A DNA stretch of 64,000 nt, from the NCBI RefSeq assembly GCF_002006345.1, contig NZ_LZZM01000063.1, positions 1-64,000 of the forward strand. Reading direction: 5' to 3'. The stretch is from Clostridium puniceum (GTDB lineage Bacteria; Bacillota; Clostridia; Clostridiales; Clostridiaceae). Positions within the stretch are counted from its first letter, which is position 1. Each line of letters opens with the position of its first letter. Below, in pieces: positions 63,801 through 64,000 of this stretch. The notes under the pieces are model-generated. The model was not told the origin of the DNA and ran no database searches. It was given only the letters and a program-made list of their open reading frames with translations. The translations under genes were made by a program, and so were the position numbers.

Positions 63801-64000
63801 TTATACATCTTCTCATAGTACTTTTGATAATCTCCAGAAGTCACATTTTTCATCCATTCTTGATTGTCTATATGACCTAATTTACCAGATACCGCCTTAC
63901 TTTTATGTAATTATTTAAATTTAATTTACTGTTAAGATTTATAGCATTGTATATTTCCCCCCAATTTATTAAATAGAAAAATATAAGTATACTCCAATTG
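63801..64000 (-). CDS. Partial reading frame at right edge with an RmlB-like C-terminus
   Basis: The minus strand is open from the window edge to TAA at 63801-63803. The last residues, GHIDNQEWMKNVTSGDYQKYYEKMYK, look like the C-terminal end of dTDP-glucose 4,6-dehydratase (WMKN..SG.YQ.YYEKMY). The preceding part (IFFYLINWGEIYNAINLN) does not fit RmlB, so this may be a decayed or rearranged copy joined to other sequence. rml genes would suit the exopolysaccharide cluster. Confidence 0.4.

Noticed and set aside
1..64000. CRISPR arrays, rRNA, tRNA, complete IS elements or prophage genes
   Set aside because: I looked for direct repeats with spacers, tRNA-like cloverleafs ending in CCA, transposase motifs and phage structural genes and saw none I could support.

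Overview
The window is AT-rich, low-GC Firmicute DNA. Strong AGGAGG-type ribosome binding sites, an Ala T-box, IscR/IscS/IscU, L,D-transpeptidases, many orphan membrane proteins and the order alaS - ireB - ruvX - DUF1292 - fur - rnj - typA - mltG - trmR - trhP point to Clostridium sensu stricto, probably near the C. beijerinckii / C. butyricum group. The genus rests on gene content and order; no rRNA or tRNA gene was seen.

Layout. 1-13.4 kb: conserved housekeeping block, almost all on the minus strand (tRNA ho5U/mo5U modification, MltG, TypA, RNase J, Fur-family regulator, DUF1292, RuvX, IreB, AlaS with T-box, a glycerol-1-phosphate-dehydrogenase-like protein). 13.5-31.8 kb: accessory membrane, regulatory and transport genes (PspC, FabF, AraC/GyrI-like regulator, radical SAM, APC permease, MFS, an ABC exporter pair with one frameshifted half under a LacI regulator, and an Emr-type drug-efflux operon with MarR at its distal end and a visible promoter/operator). 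31.9-40.4 kb: redox and envelope genes (Tpx, TrxB, two paralogous L,D-transpeptidases flanking a flavin amine oxidase, aldehyde dehydrogenase).

40.5-47.3 kb holds the most unusual system: a tightly overlapping three-gene minus-strand operon encoding a 1003-aa alpha-helical-repeat protein, a 602-aa protein with a SWIM zinc finger, and a 525-aa retron-type reverse transcriptase. Immediately downstream of the RT (40596-40792) is a GC-richer structured segment with 13-bp terminal inverted repeats and a long internal hairpin placed like a retron a1-msr-msd-a2 RNA. This matches the gene set of type XIII retrons (RT + WHSWIM + ARM). The RNA lies 3' of the RT, and the RT has an insertion between conserved blocks; both deserve attention.

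47.5-53.5 kb: small HTH-like protein, polysaccharide deacetylase, secreted EEP-fold phosphodiesterase with a possible lectin-like tail, AI-2E family and PRC-barrel proteins, a decayed phosphotransferase gene carrying five in-frame TAG codons, and a structured GC-richer relic. 53.5-58 kb: iscR-iscS-iscU-mnmA operon with a consensus promoter, and rarA. 58.2-64 kb: VanZ-like protein, then an exopolysaccharide-type cluster (glycoside-hydrolase-like protein, hexapeptide acyltransferase, GalU, Wzx-like flippase, and a partial reading frame at the right edge ending in an RmlB-like tail).

Starts were moved downstream of the longest reading frame wherever a good ribosome binding site supported it. Family assignments come from motif and sequence recognition, not from searches.
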